DNA from: Ignavibacteriota bacterium | GTDB lineage: Bacteria; Bacteroidota; Ignavibacteria; Ignavibacteriales; Melioribacteraceae | Direction: 5' to 3' | Length of the DNA stretch: 64,000 bases | Assembly (NCBI GenBank): GCA_002698995.1 | Contig: PAAX01000010.1 | Coordinates: 1 to 64,000, forward strand | Shown here: piece by piece, positions 18,384 to 27,749 of the stretch | How the letters are laid out: each line of letters begins with the position of its first letter | How positions within the stretch are numbered: the first letter of the stretch is position 1 | Made by a program: the position numbers and the translations under genes | Notes under the pieces: model-generated | The model's input: the letters and a program-made list of their open reading frames with translations, nothing else | Database searches by the model: none | Told to the model about the DNA's origin: nothing

Positions 18384-19850
18384 TTATTTTCTGTCAGCTA
18401 ATACTTTCAACATTTCTTTAAGTAGATTATAGAATTTTTCTACATCAGGAATATTAACTCTTTCATCCGGAGAATGAGCACCTGTAATAGTTGGACCAAA
18501 AGAGATCATATCCAAACCGGGATATTTTGCTCCTAGCAATCCGGTTTCTAATCCCGCATGAATAGCTTTAATCTCTGGTTCTTTACCAAACATTTTTTTA
18601 TAAACTTCTTTTGCAGTTTTTAAAAGTTCGGAATTCATATTTGGCTGCCATCCGGGATATCCGTCACCAACTTTTACATCTGCACCGGCTAATTCAAAAA
18701 CAGCAGCTACTGTATTTGCAATATTATTTTTTGCCGGTTCAACAGAACTTCTTTGACTAGTACCTATTCTTAATACGTCCCCTTCTCTTTGTATAGTTGC
18801 CAAATTTGTAGAAGTTTCAACCAATCCCGGAATATCTGGACTCATAGCAATAACACCATGCGGCATTGCCAGCAAAAGATTAGTTAAATTTCTTACAAAC
18901 TTCTTTCTGAAAACTTTTTTCACTTTTTCATTTTTCTTCTTAAAAACTACTTTCAATCCACCGTCATTAACTTTGTATTCTTGTAATGCATCAGCAATAA
19001 ATTGATCAACAATTTCCTGAACTTTTGATTCATCCTTAGGATTAATCAACAGAGTAACTTCGGCTTCTCTTGGAATAGCATTTCTTAGAGAGCCCCCAGC
19101 AATATCAGATATTCTATATTTTACATCTTCTAACTTTAAGAGTAATCTGCCTAATAATTTTATGGCATTAGCTCTTCCAATAACAATATCCATTCCTGAG
19201 TGACCGCCTTTTAGTCCGGTAATCATAAGTTCATAAGGTTCCAAATCATCTTTAGGATCAGCATAAGAAATTTCTAAAAATCCAACTGTATCTTGTCCAC
19301 CGGCACATCCAACATAAAAAACACCATCTTCTTCAGAATCCATATTGAATAAATGTTTACCTTCAATAAAACCTGATTCCAAACCATTAACTCCCGTCAT
19401 ACCGGTTTCTTCATCAACTGTACAGAGTAATTCCAAGGGACCGTGAACAACATCATTATCCAATGCGGCTGCCATACCCGCTGAAACACCAATTCCGTTA
19501 TCTGCACCTAATGTTGTTCCATCTGCTTTAATCCAATCACCATCTTTAATTAATTTAATGGGATCATTCTCAAAGTCATGTTCTGTTCCTTTATTCTTTT
19601 CACAAACCATATCTAAATGTCCTTGTAAAACAACTATCGGAGCATTTTCATATCCGGGAGTTGCAGGAACTTTAATAACGATATTACCGGTCTTATCTTC
19701 TTTCCACTTAAAATTGTTTTGATCAGCCCAGTTTTTAACATGGGTTCTAATTTTTTCTTCTTTTTTTGATGGCCTGGGAACCTGAGTTAAACCATAAAAA
19801 GATTCCCACAAAATTTTTGGATTTAGTCCTTCAATAACTTTTTTTGACAT
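18384..19850 (-). CDS. pepD: Aminoacyl-histidine dipeptidase (M20C)
   Basis: This 488-residue zinc peptidase of family M20C cleaves Xaa-His and other dipeptides in the cytoplasm. Metal ligands are visible as H78 and D80 in QGHLDMVCEK, D117 in LGADNGIG and the DEETG pair E147/E148, with a C-terminal histidine in FGPTITGAHSPDERV. Length and motif order match PepD from end to end. The ATG has the site GGAGAATTGT. It lies 19 bases after ychF on the same strand, so the two probably form an operon transcribed ychF then pepD. It fits the peptide-use theme set by PepF and the POT transporter. Confidence 0.92.
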   Translation of the reverse strand: MSKKVIEGLNPKILWESFYGLTQVPRPSKKEEKIRTHVKNWADQNNFKWKEDKTGNIVIKVPATPGYENAPIVVLQGHLDMVCEKNKGTEHDFENDPIKLIKDGDWIKADGTTLGADNGIGVSAGMAAALDNDVVHGPLELLCTVDEETGMTGVNGLESGFIEGKHLFNMDSEEDGVFYVGCAGGQDTVGFLEISYADPKDDLEPYELMITGLKGGHSGMDIVIGRANAIKLLGRLLLKLEDVKYRISDIAGGSLRNAIPREAEVTLLINPKDESKVQEIVDQFIADALQEYKVNDGGLKVVFKKKNEKVKKVFRKKFVRNLTNLLLAMPHGVIAMSPDIPGLVETSTNLATIQREGDVLRIGTSQRSSVEPAKNNIANTVAAVFELAGADVKVGDGYPGWQPNMNSELLKTAKEVYKKMFGKEPEIKAIHAGLETGLLGAKYPGLDMISFGPTITGAHSPDERVNIPDVEKFYNLLKEMLKVLADRK

Positions 19851-19869
19851 ACAATTCTCCTTTTCAAAA

Positions 19870-20952
19870 TTAATTATGTCTAATGTTTAAAATATCACCG
19901 TCATTAACAATATATTCTTTCCCTTCAAGTCTCCAAACTCCGGCTTCTTTACATTTTGCAAAAGTACCATGAGTAATAAAATCATTATAACCTACAACTT
20001 CAGCTCTAATAAAACGTTGGTAAAAATCGGTATGAATAACACCTGCAGATTCCTGCGCTGTAGCTCCTTTTTTAATTGTCCAAGCTCTGCATTCATCTTC
20101 ACCCACAGTAAAGAATGATTGAAGTCCTAATAAATGATATGATGTTCTTAAAATTTTGGAAAGTGCAGATTCCTTAATTCCATAATCACTCATAAAAACT
20201 TCTCTATCTTCTTCTTCCATCTCCGAAAGTTCATATTCCACTTTTGCAAAAAATGGTATAACATCAACTTTATCACTATTCAATTCTGTTTTTATTTTAT
20301 CAACAATTTCTTCTGTTTTATTTATGCTGTTCTCATCAAAATTGACAGCAATGCCTAATGGTTTTAGAGTTAAAAGCTGATATCCGGATAACAATTTTCT
20401 TTCATTTGAATCCAGTTCTAATTCTCTTAAAGGTTTCTCTTCGGTTACATGTTTAAAACATTTTTCAATTAGAGGCATTTCCAATTTTGGTCGTTCATCT
20501 TTTGATTTCATAATTTCTTTCTTAAGCTTTTCAATTCTGTTTTCAAGAAAAGCCATATCATAAAAAAGAAATTCAGTTTCTAAAAATTGTATATCTCGTA
20601 ATGCATCAATACTATTCATTGGATGAGGAACAGAATCTTCTTCAAAATTTCTAATTACATAGAATAACGCATCATTGTTTTTTACATCATTTAGAAAAGC
20701 ATTTGTGATTTTTACTTTACCATCATCCTGCATTCTTAAACCCGGGACATCAAATACTTCAATTGTTGCATGTACTTCCTTTTTGGGATTAAATATTGAA
20801 GTAAGTTTTTCTAATCTTTCATCGGGTACTTTTACAACTTCAATTGAAGCTTCTTCTTTTAAAGAACCGCTTAAATCTAATTCTATATTTGCTAAAGTAT
20901 TAAAGAGTGTAGTTTTTCCGGAATACTGCAATCCAACAAGACCTATCTGCAT
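19870..20952 (-). CDS. ychF: YchF-family Obg-like ATPase
   Basis: This TRAFAC-class P-loop NTPase has 360 residues. The P-loop is GLQYSGKTTLF (7-17) and the DVPGL switch is at about residue 69. The G4 position reads NFDE rather than NKxD, the change that makes YchF prefer ATP over GTP. A coiled-coil insertion (about 130-170) and a C-terminal TGS-like DUF933 domain (about 270-358, ending KEYIVNDGDILNIRHN) complete the fold. YchF binds ribosomes and is linked to stress responses. It is upstream of pepD in a likely two-gene operon. Confidence 0.92.
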   Translation of the reverse strand: MQIGLVGLQYSGKTTLFNTLANIELDLSGSLKEEASIEVVKVPDERLEKLTSIFNPKKEVHATIEVFDVPGLRMQDDGKVKITNAFLNDVKNNDALFYVIRNFEEDSVPHPMNSIDALRDIQFLETEFLFYDMAFLENRIEKLKKEIMKSKDERPKLEMPLIEKCFKHVTEEKPLRELELDSNERKLLSGYQLLTLKPLGIAVNFDENSINKTEEIVDKIKTELNSDKVDVIPFFAKVEYELSEMEEEDREVFMSDYGIKESALSKILRTSYHLLGLQSFFTVGEDECRAWTIKKGATAQESAGVIHTDFYQRFIRAEVVGYNDFITHGTFAKCKEAGVWRLEGKEYIVNDGDILNIRHN

Positions 20953-21074
20953 TTTGTACCTTTACTTAATTATTATTTTACAATTATTAAATATAGAAGA
21001 ATTGAAGGGCTTTATCAAAAGTGTAAATTAAATTGCTTTAATTACGAATGGAACTTGGCCAAAAGACAAACTAA

Positions 21075-23135
21075 TTAAACTGTTGGAAGAGTAAAACTAA
21101 ATGTGCTTCCATTATTGGGTTTACTGATTACAGAGATTTCACCATTATGTTTAGTTATGAACTCTTTACAAAGCAATAATCCTAATCCGGTGCTTTCCTC
21201 ACCGTTTGTACCCAATCTATTTATTTTCTGATCTATTTTAAAAAGATTGTCTAACATCTTTTCATCCATTCCAATTCCGTTATCTTTAATTGAAACACTT
21301 ACAAAGTTTTCATTTTCTCGCTCTGCAGAAATTTCAACATTTCCTTTTTGATGAGTAAACTTAATTGCATTTGTAAGAAGATTCTGAATTACTGAAGTAA
21401 TCATATTTGCATCAACGTTTACAATAATTCTGCTGTTGATTTTATTTATTACTTCAATTTCTTTATTAACGGCACTTAATTTTACAACTTCGTAAGCATT
21501 AGCTACTAGTTTATCTAAAAGAAAAGGCTTCTGTTCAAATGGAACATTCCCTTCCTGCATTCTTGCCCAGTCAAGTAAATTCCTAAGAAGCTTATAGAGT
21601 TTATTAGCTTTAGAATTTATTTCCTTACTGAATTCAAACAATTCTTCCGATGACAAATCATTAATATCATTAACCATTATTTCAGTTAGACCAAGAAAAG
21701 ATTGAAAAGGACTTCTTAAATCATGAGAAATAATTGCAAGAAATTTATCCTTCTCAGAATTTATTTTTTTTAATTCTTCAACTAACTTACTTTTTTCAAC
21801 CAAACTGTTTTCCATTTCATTTTGAGAAATGCTCAATGCTTTATTCAGTTTTTCTAAAACCTCAGTGTATGTATTAATTTTTAATTCATGTTCTCTTCTT
21901 TCAGTAATATCTTCTGCCGAACAAATTACATATTCAACATTACCACTTTGAGTTAATTTTGGTGTCTTATGAATTTTTAATAATCTTTTTTCGCCGGAAG
22001 CATTTGGAAACCAATCTTCAAAAATTAATTCTCTTTTTGATTGAAATACTTCCAAATTTTTTGATACGTGAATTTTTACAGATTCTTCAGGCATAACATC
22101 CTTTAATTTCTTAAATGAAATTTCGGAGATTTTTTTCCCAATAAATTGAGCATGAGCCTTATTTACAACTCCAAATTTATCTATATCCGTCATATACCAT
22201 ACTTGTACTTGGATATTATCCAGAAGCAGACTTCTTTCTTCATTAAGTTTACGCAGTTTATAATTTCTGTAAAAACCAATAAATATCAGAAGAAGGAGAA
22301 TTAGTCCAACCATTAAAACGCGGGAATAGTCAAATGGTCTTTCAATTTTAAGATTAACATGTTTATTAACAATCTGTTCTCTTTCTTCAAAAGTGATTGC
22401 ATTAATTGCTTTATTAAGAATATTTACTAATCGCGCTTCACTTTTAATTACTCCTACTCTGAGATTATAATTAAAATCCGGGAAATCTCCGGCGATTTTT
22501 AGATTAAATAATCCTTCATTTTTTATTGTATACGCAGCAACAATTAATGAACGTACAGTAAAATCAGCCTCTTTATCGGATACTTTACGGAAAGCTTCAA
22601 TTTCATTTTCTACAAGAAGTATTTTCAAATTTCGAAAATTTCTTCTAATTAATTCTTCGGTTGAAGTTCCTCTTGGAAGCGCAACAATTTTTTCACCAAG
22701 TTCGTTTGGATCGGTTATAAACGGATGTTCCTCACGAGATATAAACACAAAAGGATCAATAAATATTGGTTCTGTAAATAGAAGCCACTCGTCTCTATCT
22801 TCAGTTTGATTAAGGAGAGGAAGAATGATACATTTATTTTGCTTAGAATACTTGAGTGATTCACCCCAATTTTTTGTTGGAATAAGTTGAAGCTGAACAT
22901 TAAGTTTACTTGCTGCAAGTCTTATTAAATCTGCACCAATTCCTACATAATTACCATCTTCATCAATAAATTCATACGGCATCCAATCCGGATCAACACA
23001 CATTGTAATTTTGCCCAAACTATCCAAATAAGTTTTTTCACTTTCCGATAATTCAAAAAACTTATCTGAGTTGGAAAAAATTAAAATTGGAAACAGAAAT
23101 ACATATACTGCTGTCAGTTTGGTTTTATTAAACAA
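21075..23135 (-). CDS. Sensor histidine kinase with periplasmic solute-binding domain and PAS
   Basis: This 686-residue kinase has a signal anchor and a bacterial extracellular solute-binding family 3 domain (about 40-260, opening MCVDPDWMPYEFIDEDG). One transmembrane helix (about 270-292), a PAS domain with PAC end (about 300-420) and a coiled coil follow. HisKA has H471 in ISHDLRSPFQ, and HATPase_c has NLLTNAIKF, DNGIGMD and STGLGLLL. The architecture resembles BvgS/EvgS-type sensors without the receiver and Hpt domains. The start is a TTG, as no ATG precedes the conserved region. The solute-binding domain suggests an amino-acid-like ligand. No response regulator is adjacent, so it is an orphan. 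Confidence 0.9.
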   Translation of the reverse strand: MFNKTKLTAVYVFLFPILIFSNSDKFFELSESEKTYLDSLGKITMCVDPDWMPYEFIDEDGNYVGIGADLIRLAASKLNVQLQLIPTKNWGESLKYSKQNKCIILPLLNQTEDRDEWLLFTEPIFIDPFVFISREEHPFITDPNELGEKIVALPRGTSTEELIRRNFRNLKILLVENEIEAFRKVSDKEADFTVRSLIVAAYTIKNEGLFNLKIAGDFPDFNYNLRVGVIKSEARLVNILNKAINAITFEEREQIVNKHVNLKIERPFDYSRVLMVGLILLLLIFIGFYRNYKLRKLNEERSLLLDNIQVQVWYMTDIDKFGVVNKAHAQFIGKKISEISFKKLKDVMPEESVKIHVSKNLEVFQSKRELIFEDWFPNASGEKRLLKIHKTPKLTQSGNVEYVICSAEDITERREHELKINTYTEVLEKLNKALSISQNEMENSLVEKSKLVEELKKINSEKDKFLAIISHDLRSPFQSFLGLTEIMVNDINDLSSEELFEFSKEINSKANKLYKLLRNLLDWARMQEGNVPFEQKPFLLDKLVANAYEVVKLSAVNKEIEVINKINSRIIVNVDANMITSVIQNLLTNAIKFTHQKGNVEISAERENENFVSVSIKDNGIGMDEKMLDNLFKIDQKINRLGTNGEESTGLGLLLCKEFITKHNGEISVISKPNNGSTFSFTLPTV

Positions 23136-23217
23136 AATAAATTTTCTCTCTCTTTGATGATTAATTTAACAATAAGTTATCGAAGAAACAGAAGAATTGT
23201 TTAACATTTTCGGTAAT

Positions 23218-23273
23218 AAAATTGAACTCAAATGTTCTCTATCATTAAAAATATTTTAATCAAAGTTCAATTT
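23218..23273 (-). terminator. Possible terminator after clpS
   Basis: An AT-rich 10-base inverted repeat (AAATTGAACT, 23219-23228, with AGTTCAATTT, 23264-23273) encloses a second small stem. It is followed on the minus strand by TTTTATTACC and lies 43 bases past the clpS stop. Confidence 0.4.
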
Positions 23274-23315
23274 CTTTATCGAATAAAAGAATTGTAAATA
23301 CAAATTCATTTATTA

Positions 23316-23615
23316 TTACTGGCTTTCGGAGACTACTTGAGTGTGAAGTTCTATTTCTTCCAGAATGGATGATACTTTTAAGCAATCATTTAATGAACCG
23401 TGAAAAACAATAGCCTTCCCTTTTACGTGAACTTCAAAAGTTAGTGAACGTGCCTTTTCAAAGCTGCATTTTATTGCTTTTATTAATTGACTAATTACTT
23501 CATCAAAAGAATGATAATCATCATTATATAAAATGACCAAAAAAGGGAATTCAATTGATGTAGTTTCGTCTGACTGAGATTCGTATATATTAGTCGGTTT
23601 TTCTTGTAACTTCAT
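23316..23615 (-). CDS. clpS: ClpS adaptor protein
   Basis: This 99-residue adaptor delivers N-degron substrates to ClpAP or ClpCP. The family core is clear: LVILYNDDYHSFDEVI (the N-D-D of the substrate pocket), FEKARSLTFEVHVKGKAIV and the end of the fold at ELHTQVV. The N-terminal 25 residues are a variable extension, as usual. The clp ATPase gene is not next door. The gene stands alone and is divergent from etfBA. Confidence 0.92.
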   Translation of the reverse strand: MKLQEKPTNIYESQSDETTSIEFPFLVILYNDDYHSFDEVISQLIKAIKCSFEKARSLTFEVHVKGKAIVFHGSLNDCLKVSSILEEIELHTQVVSESQ

Positions 23616-23670
23616 TTGGAACTAACTTTAATTCATTACAATTGCATCAAATAAGGGTTTAAAAAAAAAT

Positions 23671-23698
23671 TTGATTATATTAGAAAACATAATATAAT
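23671..23698 (+). promoter_or_regulatory. Sigma70-like promoter of etfBA
   Basis: TTGATT (23671-23676) and TATAAT (23693-23698) are separated by 16 bases, placing transcription start near 23705, about 40 bases before the etfB ATG. The spacing is one short of ideal. Confidence 0.5.
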
Positions 23699-23743
23699 AA
23701 ATAACAAATCCTTTTTTCAGAAGAATTTTGATCAGGAGGAAAA

Positions 23744-24490
23744 ATGAAAATTGCAGTTTGTGTAAGTCATGTTCCGGATACGGCTACAAAAATAAATATT
23801 GGAAGTGACGGCAAAACCATAGATCCTAATGGTGTTACTTATATTGTAAATCCTTATGATGAATTTGCAATTGAAGAAGCATTAAAAACCAAAGAAAAGT
23901 TAGGGGGCGAAGTTGTAGTTATTAGTGTTGGAAATGATGCTAATAAAGAGACTTTAAGAAAAGCTCTGGCTATGGGAGCCGACTCAGCAGTTCTGCTTAA
24001 AGACGAAAATCAAAGAGATTCATTTGGAATTGCTAAAGCACTTGCAGAAGAAATTAAATTACAAAATGCCGAACTAGTGTTTTTTGGAAAACAATCTGTT
24101 GATTATGACAATTCAATAACCGGACAGTTAACCGCAGAATTACTTAATTATAATTCTGTTTCTGTAGTTGTAAATCTTAATATTGACGGGAATAAAATTA
24201 CTGCCGAAAGAGAAATTGAAGGTGGAAAAGAAGTAGTTGAAACTTCCTTACCTGTAGTAATTACAGCACAAAAAGGGCTTAATGAACCCCGTTATGCTTC
24301 TCTTAAAGGAATTATGGCTGCCAAGAAAAAAACTATTGAAGAGAAAGAAGCCGTTGCAGCTAATCTTTTTGTTGAAGTTGTTGAAATGAAAAAACCTGCT
24401 CCTAAACAAGCCGGTAAAATACTTGGTTCGGATTCATCTGCTGTTTCTGAACTGGTTAAATTATTAAGAGAAGAAGCAAAAGTAATTTAA
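23744..24490 (+). CDS. etfB: Electron transfer flavoprotein subunit beta
   Basis: This is the beta subunit of the soluble flavoprotein that carries electrons from acyl-CoA dehydrogenases to the quinone pool. The N-terminus MKIAVCVSHVPDT and the segment NPYDEFAIEEAL are typical, as is EPRYASLKGIMAAKKK, which marks the EtfB signature. At 248 residues it has the expected length. GATCAGGAGGAAAA gives an excellent ribosome binding site. It is followed by etfA after a 12-base gap. The presence of an acyl-CoA ligase in the window fits fatty-acid degradation. Confidence 0.95.
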   Translation: MKIAVCVSHVPDTATKINIGSDGKTIDPNGVTYIVNPYDEFAIEEALKTKEKLGGEVVVISVGNDANKETLRKALAMGADSAVLLKDENQRDSFGIAKALAEEIKLQNAELVFFGKQSVDYDNSITGQLTAELLNYNSVSVVVNLNIDGNKITAEREIEGGKEVVETSLPVVITAQKGLNEPRYASLKGIMAAKKKTIEEKEAVAANLFVEVVEMKKPAPKQAGKILGSDSSAVSELVKLLREEAKVI

Positions 24491-24502
24491 GGGGATTTGA
24501 CT

Positions 24503-25462
24503 ATGGCAAATAAAATTTTAGTTTTTATTGAACAGAGAAACGGACAAATTAAAAGAGCTTCGCTTGAAGCGGTTAAAGCTGCCAATAATTTAGCTGAAAA
24601 ATTATCTTATGAAGTTACTGCAGTTTCTGTCGGTAATGAAGTTTCAGATTTAGATAAAATAAATGTTCAAAAAGTTGTTCATTATAAAAATAATGAATTG
24701 GAAAATTATTCAACTTCAGCTTATTCAGATTTAGTTGCGGAATTTGCTAAAGAATCAGATGCAGAGATTTTGTTTTTTGGTAATACTGCTTTGGGTAAAG
24801 ATCTTGCGCCTAGAGTTTCAGTTAAATTGGAAGCCGGAATAATAATGGATGTTGTTGAATTTAATATTAACGACGGAAACATTATTGCTTCTCGTCCTGT
24901 TTATGCCGGAAAAGCGTTAACTAATGTTAAAGTTAATACTAAAAAGAAAGTATTTACAGTAAGACCAAATGTATTTAGTTTAAGTGATGAAGAATCCGGT
25001 TCAGCGCAAGTTGAGATTAAAGAAGTATCATCACCTAATTTAGCTTGTAAGGTTGTTGAATATAAGAAAGCCGGTGGTAAACTAGATGTTGCAGAAGCTG
25101 ATATAATTGTATCCGGCGGAAGAGGTTTAAAGGAAGCGGGTAATTTTAAACTTATTGAAGATCTTGCAGAAGTTTTAGGTGGTGCAGTTGGCGCTTCTAG
25201 AGCTGTTGTTGATGCCGGTTGGAGACCTCATGGTGAACAAGTTGGACAAACAGGAAAAACTGTTTCTCCGACTCTATATGTTGCTGTAGGAATTTCGGGA
25301 GCTATTCAACATTTAGCCGGAATGAGATCATCTAAATACATAGTTGCAATAAATAAAGATGCAGATGCTCCAATTTTTCAAATTGCTGATTATGGAATTG
25401 CCGGAGACGCATTTGAAATTGTTCCTGCATTAATTGAAGAATTAAAGAAAGTAAAAGCATAA
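24503..25462 (+). CDS. etfA: Electron transfer flavoprotein subunit alpha
   Basis: This subunit holds the FAD. The C-terminal FAD domain is plain: GGRGLKEAGNFKLIEDLAE, GASRAVVDAGWRPHGEQVGQ, SGAIQHLAGM and NKDADAPIFQIADYGIAGD. A TTG at 24497 lies in frame, but GGGG at 24491-24494 is correctly spaced only for the ATG at 24503, which I chose. The product has 319 residues. It is in one operon with etfB and a bifunctional-nuclease-domain gene that begins four bases after its stop. Confidence 0.95.
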   Translation: MANKILVFIEQRNGQIKRASLEAVKAANNLAEKLSYEVTAVSVGNEVSDLDKINVQKVVHYKNNELENYSTSAYSDLVAEFAKESDAEILFFGNTALGKDLAPRVSVKLEAGIIMDVVEFNINDGNIIASRPVYAGKALTNVKVNTKKKVFTVRPNVFSLSDEESGSAQVEIKEVSSPNLACKVVEYKKAGGKLDVAEADIIVSGGRGLKEAGNFKLIEDLAEVLGGAVGASRAVVDAGWRPHGEQVGQTGKTVSPTLYVAVGISGAIQHLAGMRSSKYIVAINKDADAPIFQIADYGIAGDAFEIVPALIEELKKVKA

Positions 25463-25466
25463 AATC

Positions 25467-26111
25467 GTGAACAAAGTACAAGTTGAAATATTAGGATTAT
25501 CTTCAAGTCCTTCTGCAGGAGGGGCCTATGCACTTCTGCTTAAAGAATCATTTGGATTAAGAAGATTACCAATCATTATTGGAGCTTTTGAAGCTCAAGC
25601 AATAGCATTGGAAATTGAAGGAATTAAACCGCCGAGACCTTTAACGCATGATTTGTTAAAAAATGTAATCTATAATCTTGGCGGTACTGTTGTAGAAGTA
25701 TTAATTGATTCTTTAAGAGAAAATACTTTCTATGCAAAAATTGTTTTGGAAATTTCTTCTCTGACTAATGAAATTGATGCTCGTCCTAGTGATGCAATTG
25801 CCGTAGCAGTTAGAACCGGTGCTCCAATTTTTGTTTCGGAGGAAGTAATGAAAACTGCTTCATTTATTCCTTCGGGTGAATCTGATACTGATAAGGAAAG
25901 TGAAAGTTTATTCGATGATTCTTTTTCGGAAGATGAGGAAGAAAAAGAAGAATATGAAGAACCTCAAAAACCAACTTCGGGTAAATCATCTTTAGAATCC
26001 AAGATTGCAGTACTTCAAGAAAAGTTGAGAGAAGCTATAGAAAAAGAAGATTACGAAAGAGCTGCTATTTTAAGAGATGAAATTTCGAAACTGCAGGGTA
26101 CTAATAATTAA
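25467..26111 (+). CDS. Bifunctional nuclease (BFN/DUF151) domain protein with UVR motif
   Basis: This 214-residue protein has an N-terminal BFN domain (about 1-130, with LPIIIGAFEAQAIALEIEG and DARPSDAIAVAVRTGAPIFV) and an acidic linker (about 145-170). A C-terminal UVR motif (about 178-212, KLREAIEKEDYERAAILRDE) is shared with UvrB/UvrC and Clp ATPases, where it mediates protein contacts. The start is GTG; no in-frame ATG precedes the conserved domain, and it lies four bases past the etfA stop, implying translational coupling. Why this gene should travel with ETF is not clear. Nuclease activity is known for a few BFN proteins and is not proven for this one. Confidence 0.85.
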   Translation: MNKVQVEILGLSSSPSAGGAYALLLKESFGLRRLPIIIGAFEAQAIALEIEGIKPPRPLTHDLLKNVIYNLGGTVVEVLIDSLRENTFYAKIVLEISSLTNEIDARPSDAIAVAVRTGAPIFVSEEVMKTASFIPSGESDTDKESESLFDDSFSEDEEEKEEYEEPQKPTSGKSSLESKIAVLQEKLREAIEKEDYERAAILRDEISKLQGTNN

Positions 26112-26115
26112 TTTG

Positions 26116-26143
26116 TGCAGAGATTCTTTATCGAATCTCTGCA
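26116..26143. terminator. Hairpin between convergent genes
   Basis: A perfect 11-base stem (TGCAGAGATTC, 26116-26126, with GAATCTCTGCA, 26133-26143) and a 6-base loop lie between the stops of the BFN gene (plus) and the DUF2851 gene (minus). Both flanks are AT-rich with only short U tracts. Confidence 0.65.
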
Positions 26144-26148
26144 GTTAA

Positions 26149-27624
26149 TTAATTAAAAACTATTTTTCCAATTTCGCATTCAAGACATTTATTTTTAGAA
26201 CAGTATGATCTGAAAAGTTCAATCATTCCTTGGGAATAAACTGTATGCTTTATATATTCACTCATTCCTAAACCTTCAGCTACGTCTCGTACAATTTTAT
26301 TATCTGATTTCTGCTGATAGATATTATAAATCTTTAATATTTTTTTTGATAATTCTGTTTTGCCGAAAACATCAAAATAAACCGAGAAGAAAGGAAGTAT
26401 AACATTTACTAAAATTTCATCTGCTCTGGAAGCACCTACAAAATACTTAACTTCACTTTCACTTTTTTCTTCAAAAACAAAATGCTTTTGCCAATATCCG
26501 TCTGAAGGAATTACAAATAGTGATCTCAATGAATTTATCAGTACTTTTGGATTTCTTATTTCATCAATCTTTTTAATTATATTCTCAATTAATCCACCGT
26601 ATAATAGAGATTCAATAAATCTAGCTCCACCGGCAATTCTTACTGTTGGAAAGTTTTGCGGACGGAGTTTAAAGAAATGCCATTGCGTTTCATCATACTT
26701 TTCACCGTCATACACTCTTTGTAAAATTTCCCATTCTTCTGCCAGCTTTTTAACATAATCCGAGGTGTCTGAATTCAATTTTATTTCTGGCATTAATCCG
26801 GCTACATGGAAAAACAGGCTTTCAATTCTAACAATAAAATTGCTATCATGTCCTAATCTGGTTATTAATTCTATATCAACTGATTGAGCAAGTTTCTGCA
26901 TAATACTTTTATTCTTAGAATAACCGAGAGCTTCAAAAACCATTTCATGAAATAACTGCTGCCATAAAATTTTATCTTTAAAGTCATCCGGAGTAAAAAT
27001 TCTATCTTTAAATTCAGGCGTCAACTCATACCTGATAACAGGTTCATTAATTTTATTCTGTTTTAAAAATGCTAATTCTTTTAATCTTTCATAAACTCTT
27101 TCGCATTTCTTTTTAAATCTATCTACACCAAAATGAAGTATTAAATCATTTTTAATGGAAAAATTTATATCTCTATTCAAGTGAGAACATCTAAGTTTCG
27201 AATCATTATCTTCTGCAATTTCTCTTTGACTTGATTTTATTTTTTTTAAAATACTTTCGTGAAGAAAATCAGTAAGAACTATGGTAGGTACTTTCCTGCC
27301 GTCTTTTGTATAAACATAGGGCTGCAGATTTTTGTTGAAAAGAGAAGCATGAAGTACAACACTGTTGTATTTATTATCAATATTATGACCATGCTTTTTC
27401 CAATCGGAATAATCTTTATCAATTTCGATATCACCAACAAAAGTAAAATTGCCAATCCTTATTCTGGCCTGCTTAAAATCAGGTCCAGCAGATTCTTCAT
27501 CCAAACTGCCTGAATCCAGAATTTCAATTTCATCACCTGTGATGGTCTTTAACTTAGCTGTAAAATCTTGTCTGCTCCAGATTGAGTACAATTCTGATTC
27601 ATAAACTTTAGCAACATCTTCCAT
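26149..27624 (-). CDS. DUF2851 family protein
   Basis: This 491-residue protein matches the DUF2851 family of Bacteroidota and Chlorobiota, for which I know no function. Recognisable features are the N-terminal beta-rich region (SAGPDFKQARIRIGNFTFVGDIEI and HGHNIDNKYNSVVLH) and a helical C-terminus that ends in a cysteine-containing segment, YCSKNKCLECEIG, which could bind metal. I chose ATG 27624 rather than 27636 because GAGG, six bases upstream, is a good ribosome binding site and the upstream ATG overlaps it. There is no signal peptide. It is convergent with the etf operon. Confidence 0.8.
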   Translation of the reverse strand: MEDVAKVYESELYSIWSRQDFTAKLKTITGDEIEILDSGSLDEESAGPDFKQARIRIGNFTFVGDIEIDKDYSDWKKHGHNIDNKYNSVVLHASLFNKNLQPYVYTKDGRKVPTIVLTDFLHESILKKIKSSQREIAEDNDSKLRCSHLNRDINFSIKNDLILHFGVDRFKKKCERVYERLKELAFLKQNKINEPVIRYELTPEFKDRIFTPDDFKDKILWQQLFHEMVFEALGYSKNKSIMQKLAQSVDIELITRLGHDSNFIVRIESLFFHVAGLMPEIKLNSDTSDYVKKLAEEWEILQRVYDGEKYDETQWHFFKLRPQNFPTVRIAGGARFIESLLYGGLIENIIKKIDEIRNPKVLINSLRSLFVIPSDGYWQKHFVFEEKSESEVKYFVGASRADEILVNVILPFFSVYFDVFGKTELSKKILKIYNIYQQKSDNKIVRDVAEGLGMSEYIKHTVYSQGMIELFRSYCSKNKCLECEIGKIVFN

Positions 27625-27749
27625 AGTAAACCTCATGAATTTACTTTCTATTCAAATAAAATTAAAGAATAGAAGTATAAATAAGATAATTAACTGCGTT
27701 TATTAAAATAGTATATTTATGATGAAAAACAAATAATTTTGTCTTTTTA

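Noticed and set aside
27646-27674. 8-base AT-rich inverted repeat between pyrF and the DUF2851 gene
   Set aside because: Weak, distant from the pyrF stop and upstream rather than downstream in transcription order; insufficient as a terminator.
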